A stretch of 64,000 nucleotides of DNA, taken from NCBI GenBank assembly GCA_944548615.1, contig OX155952.1, positions 35,599,788 through 35,663,787 of the forward strand, given 5' to 3'. The DNA is from Micropterix aruncella (Eukaryota > Arthropoda > Insecta > Lepidoptera > Micropterigidae). Under the pieces are notes generated by a model, which saw only the letters and a program-made list of their open reading frames with translations, did not search any database and was not told the DNA's origin. Numbering within the stretch: position 1 is the stretch's first letter; every line of letters begins with the position of its first letter. The position numbers and the translations under genes were made by a program. Below are positions 60,507-64,000 of this stretch, in pieces.

Positions 60507-60776
60507 AGACTGCTTAGGGGGTTAGTTGATAATCCGACCATCCTAAGAAGAATCGGTCTGTTTGTACCCGCTAATTACTACCTTGCTAGGACTCACGTAT
60601 TGTTCGCGTTACCGCGAGCTAGAACTAACATTGTTCAACACTGCTTCACGGTGCGGACGCTTCGTACCATAAATGCACTATGTTTGGCTGAGCCAGAATT
60701 GGATATTTGGACGGTGAACTTAGCACAACTGCAAAGTACGGTAATGGCATTTCTTAGCAATCAAGTAATTAGATAA
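60507..60776 (+). pseudogene. LINE ORF2 C-terminal fragment
   Basis: An open plus-strand frame to TAA 60774-60776 without a start codon: LLRGLVDNPTILRRIGLFVP, ARTHVLFALPRARTNIVQHC, FTVRTLRTINALC, ELDIWTVNLAQLQ, STVMAFLSNQVIR. PRARTN...P/TVRTLRTIN.L is a recurrent C-terminal pattern of Jockey/CR1-like ORF2 proteins. It is a different family from the tails at 38.8 and 57.8 kb. Confidence 0.65.
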
Positions 60777-61081
60777 ATATGTAGTATGTTAGATAATCAT
60801 TAGATATATGTAAGTATAATCGTTTAATATTACGCTCTAACGTATTTCTCTGTCTCTTTTGCTATAGTCTAGAATAATAGTCTATATATTACAATAATAA
60901 TGATAGTAATAGTAATGGAGTAGAGTAATAATAATATTATTAACAGTAGTGTTATAATAATAGTCTATAGTAGAATAATAGTTATAATAATAATAGCCCA
61001 GAAAAATAATTAACGATTTGGAATCATCTGTAAGGTTAATTATGTTTTGGGAAATAAATAAATAAATAAATAAAAAAATAA
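60777..61081. repeat. TAA/TAG-rich low-complexity tract
   Basis: 60885-61080 is dominated by AATAATAG-type triplets and (AAAT)n. No gene. Confidence 0.8.
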
Positions 61082-61605
61082 ACACCTTACCGCGAGGTAC
61101 TGGGAAGTTAAAACAGCGAGTCGACCTCATGCCCTCACTGCCAGATTTGGCCGGATTTCTAAGTCCTCCAGTCTGGTCGAAGGTTCGAAGTCGCTTGCGC
61201 GTCCTTTACCTGATGTTAGCGGTAAATCAGTTCGAATTTAAGGCGGACAGGGCGTCTTTTGTCCGTCTGTCACACAGGATCGGGTAGCTTAAGGGTCGTT
61301 TCAAGAGTAGCTGACATCAGCCAACAACCATCCTTGTTTGTTAGGAAACGTGTAAGACGATTTCCAGAACCCCACCGGTTAGTCGCCGGAGCGCATAGTC
61401 AATTACCTAACGCCGCACGATGTGCAAACCGCACAGCAGGAGGTCTTCCCCCGGAGGATCTGATACACCTGTCCATGACACAGCCGAAACAGGGTTCACA
61501 GAGTCCCATCCAGGTTTGCTCCTCTTCGAGGAAGCTACCGGATGGGAGTTGAACTGATCCCAGATCATGAGCAGGTCATACGGCCCAAGCTTCACGGAAC
61601 CGCTA
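61082..61605 (+). mobile_element. Family A retroposon, second subfamily, 5' part missing
   Basis: Begins within the element at CACCTTACCGCGAGGTAC and ends AAGCTTCACGGAACCG, the second-type tail seen at 47.98 kb. Landmarks: GTTCGAAGTCGCTTGCGC, TTAGGAAACG, GCCGCACGATGTGC. No target duplication was found. Confidence 0.72.
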
Positions 61606-61889
61606 GCTGCCAAAACGATTGTACAGATCTGGTACGATAGGAAACAACAACATTTCAATTAAGGTTTTCACAAAGGAGGACGCTCGTTTTGAACTAGAGA
61701 CCAATAACGATGAGGGATACGTCATCGGAAAGGTTTTTATATGTTCTGCAACTTTTTCTATGGAGGAAAATCTCAAATCGCCCTGGGAAAAATATATTGA
61801 TAAAAAATAAAATATATATTTTTTTATCGCTGGGTGTTATAATAAACAATATTTTTTTTAAGGATAAGGAAAATTGAACCATAAGGAAA

Positions 61890-62545
61890 TTCAACCATAA
61901 TATTTTTAACTCTTGCCATGACCAAATGATGTTTGCGTACAACCACACGATGCGGAGCGGTTGCGGCGCGGCGCCTGAGCGGTACCGCTGCGGCGTCCTT
62001 CATACAAATATCCATGGTATGTCACACGGTGCGTTCCGGCGTCGCACAGCAAGCAAACCGGGGATATGCGCCGGAGCGGCACCGCTCAGTTGTCAAGTGC
62101 AGTCGAAGGAGGGTACATGCTCGCCTGTTTATTTGTTTTCACGTATTTTTGTTAATTTTTAATCAAAGTGTTTAAAATGTGTACCAACGAAGAAGATATT
62201 GGTATTGACGGCATACCTACAAAGGCATACGTACAAAGAACTACTACAATATTCAACCACTGCGGCGTCGTAGTAACGTTGCGGCGCCGCACCGTGCACC
62301 GCACCGCATCGTGTGGACCGGCTCTAAGTGGATTAAGCATTTGAGCGCTATCATGGAGGAATACATACACGCAGACATACAGACACATACCCACATAGAC
62401 ACACACAGACATACTTCGGGCTGGAAATGGTCTTAATCGTCTTGGGGGGGTGGGGGGGGGGTCAAAATAGATATTTCCATCTTTATCTCGAAAAACAAAT
62501 TGGCGTGTTCATAATACTTTCCTTCCTGGTCGGTTGGTGGGCCAA
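61890..62545 (-). repeat. Family C repeat split by an inverted-end insertion
   Basis: Family C text (TTGCCATGACCAAATGATG) stops at about 61934 and resumes at about 62326 (GATTAAGCATTTGAGCGC, GGAATACATACACGCAGA, CTTTCCTTCCTGGTCGGTTG). The insertion has ends CCACACGATGCGGAGCGG (61943) and its approximate inverse CCGCACCGCATCGTGTGG (62297-62315), with a GC-rich interior and a small ATG-containing stretch at 62178. This suggests a MITE of PIF/Harbinger or similar type. Confidence 0.55.
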
Positions 62546-64000
62546 GAAAGTAATATAAGAAGCGTTCTTGGTATTCAATATTCAATATTTATGTGGTAAT
62601 TATTGAATAAGGTATTATTCTTAGTTTACAATATATTAAGGTTTATGTTGGTGACTGGGATTCATTGCTTTCGAGTAGATTTTTTAAATTGTTTTTTTTT
62701 GTTGTTTAGAACAATAAGATTTTTTTTGTGTCAAATGGAGTATGAAAGGTTCATGGAAAGGTAGTATGAAAATAAATATATACGAATAAATAAAGAAATT
62801 TTATTGAGGAAAATATAACAGTCTCCCAAAGAACGATATAACCACCATATTAATGACATTTATGAAAAATAGATTTGACAAATAAATGGCGACATAATTA
62901 AATACCAAATTTTCAGAATTTCATATTAAATTTCGTGGGGTATTTATTGCTTGTGGGCGAGGGAGAGGCCCCCAACTCGGCAGCCTTATAATAACGAAGT
63001 ATGAGGCACTAGCGTTTAATTTGCGCACAGCAGAGGAGCCATCCAAAGAAGACGAGAACAATGAAAGTAATGCATAAAATATCCAAAATACCGTTGACGA
63101 ACCCTTCCTATCCTATTGTAATTTGTGCACCTAAAAGACAAAGTTTTCACTAATTTATTAACGAGCGGAGTTCTTCGAGGCGGCGGCGATTATCCCTAGC
63201 CACAAAAGGAATCAGTTTTTGCGGTGCAATTACGAGGTGGCAACGGCGTCGAAAAAATGATTGATGACTAGGAAAGGGGATATTTTAATGATCTTAGACG
63301 GCGTTGTATTTTAATTGCGTGCGTTATAATTCTTCTATAGTATTATCATCTCCTGGTTCCTAATGGTTCCGTGCATCTTGGTCCTAATAACTAGGCTAGG
63401 TGTTCTTAGGTCGGCTAAACTCACGGTTCAGCTCCCGGTTCAGATCTTATTAACCTTAACTATAGTCGCCCTTTGTATATACAAGTATTTCCTAAACATT
63501 ATAATTTAGGCAGATTTATTTTTTTACATTTATTGTATGGGATGGATAAAAAAAAACGGATTCCTGCTGTATCTTGATCAATCAATCTTTGAAACCTTAA
63601 TTTTAATCCTTGTCTACCTACTCTATTACCGTTCTGCATATTGAAGGTTTGCATAAAAATGACTCTCTGCTAGATGAATGGATCGGACAAATGATAAAAA
63701 TGACATATTTCAAAGCATATTTTTTAAATTATATTAGGTTATTAAAAGCCAAATTTAAAACGGAATAGAAGGTAAAACTACATAATAACTACATAAAAGT
63801 AAGTAAAATTAAATAATTATGTACTGCAAAACTCACAGAAGTAGATTTTTAATATAAGTACCTAATTAATAAATTACCTTAATTTACTGATTGTTTCTGG
63901 ATTAAATATTTTTTACGATATTTAGTCGTGCCGTAAACTCTGTCAGCAGCTACAAACCTGCAGTCGAAGGTAGTCGGAATAGAACACCTCGGGCAGAACT
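62546..64000. other. No gene recognised
   Basis: AT-rich; 62990-63350 is more balanced and unique-looking. No exon, repeat or domain could be assigned. Confidence 0.45.

Overview
The window is animal nuclear DNA, most likely insect: two internal coding exons with canonical GT..AG introns, very AT-rich intergenic DNA, dinucleotide arrays of more than 200 bp, and a dense mixture of Tc1/mariner, hAT-like, Helitron, Penelope-like and non-LTR elements. The two short Helitrons with TC...CTAG ends resemble families I associate with Lepidoptera and other insects, but the order cannot be fixed from sequence alone. I see no bacterial operon, rRNA or CRISPR array.

The only host gene I can support is on the minus strand at the left edge. 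Exons 3065-3185 and 2072-2159 join in phase and encode part of the FERM domain of a band 4.1-family protein (EPB41L4/Yurt-like). Its following exon must lie left of base 1. Its preceding exons were not found, so most or all of the remaining 61 kb may be a very large upstream intron; this is an inference.

The rest is a graveyard of mobile DNA. From left to right: a decayed mariner (111-1423); a tandem dimer of a roughly 680-bp retroposon (5430-7349) with another insertion inside it; a second, unrelated mariner (8636-9855); the 3' tail of a LINE with (TAG)n (10355-10652); a fold-back Tc1/mariner derivative (11664-12549); a 210-bp Penelope terminal hairpin (13829-14038); a Helitron (14226-14448); a Penelope-like element with open RT and GIY-YIG domains (about 18012-19432); a second Helitron (29070-29580); a 187-bp satellite array (39718-40733); two sizeable LINE reverse-transcriptase relics (45792-46913 and 51276-54286); a hAT-type MITE with 8-bp target duplication (59743-60486); and several further LINE tails.

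The dominant repeat, called family A here, occurs at least twelve times (about 10% of the window). Three copies or blocks have clean 11- to 13-bp target-site duplications, and a fourth, inside a LINE, has one of 15 bp. Family A has no poly(A) tail and no recognised coding capacity. It behaves like a retroposon and is the best candidate here for an undescribed element. Family C (the repeat with the GAAATCGGTCCACCA core), family D (AACCGACTTC ends with ~137-bp internal repeats) and the Penelope termini are the other recurrent themes.
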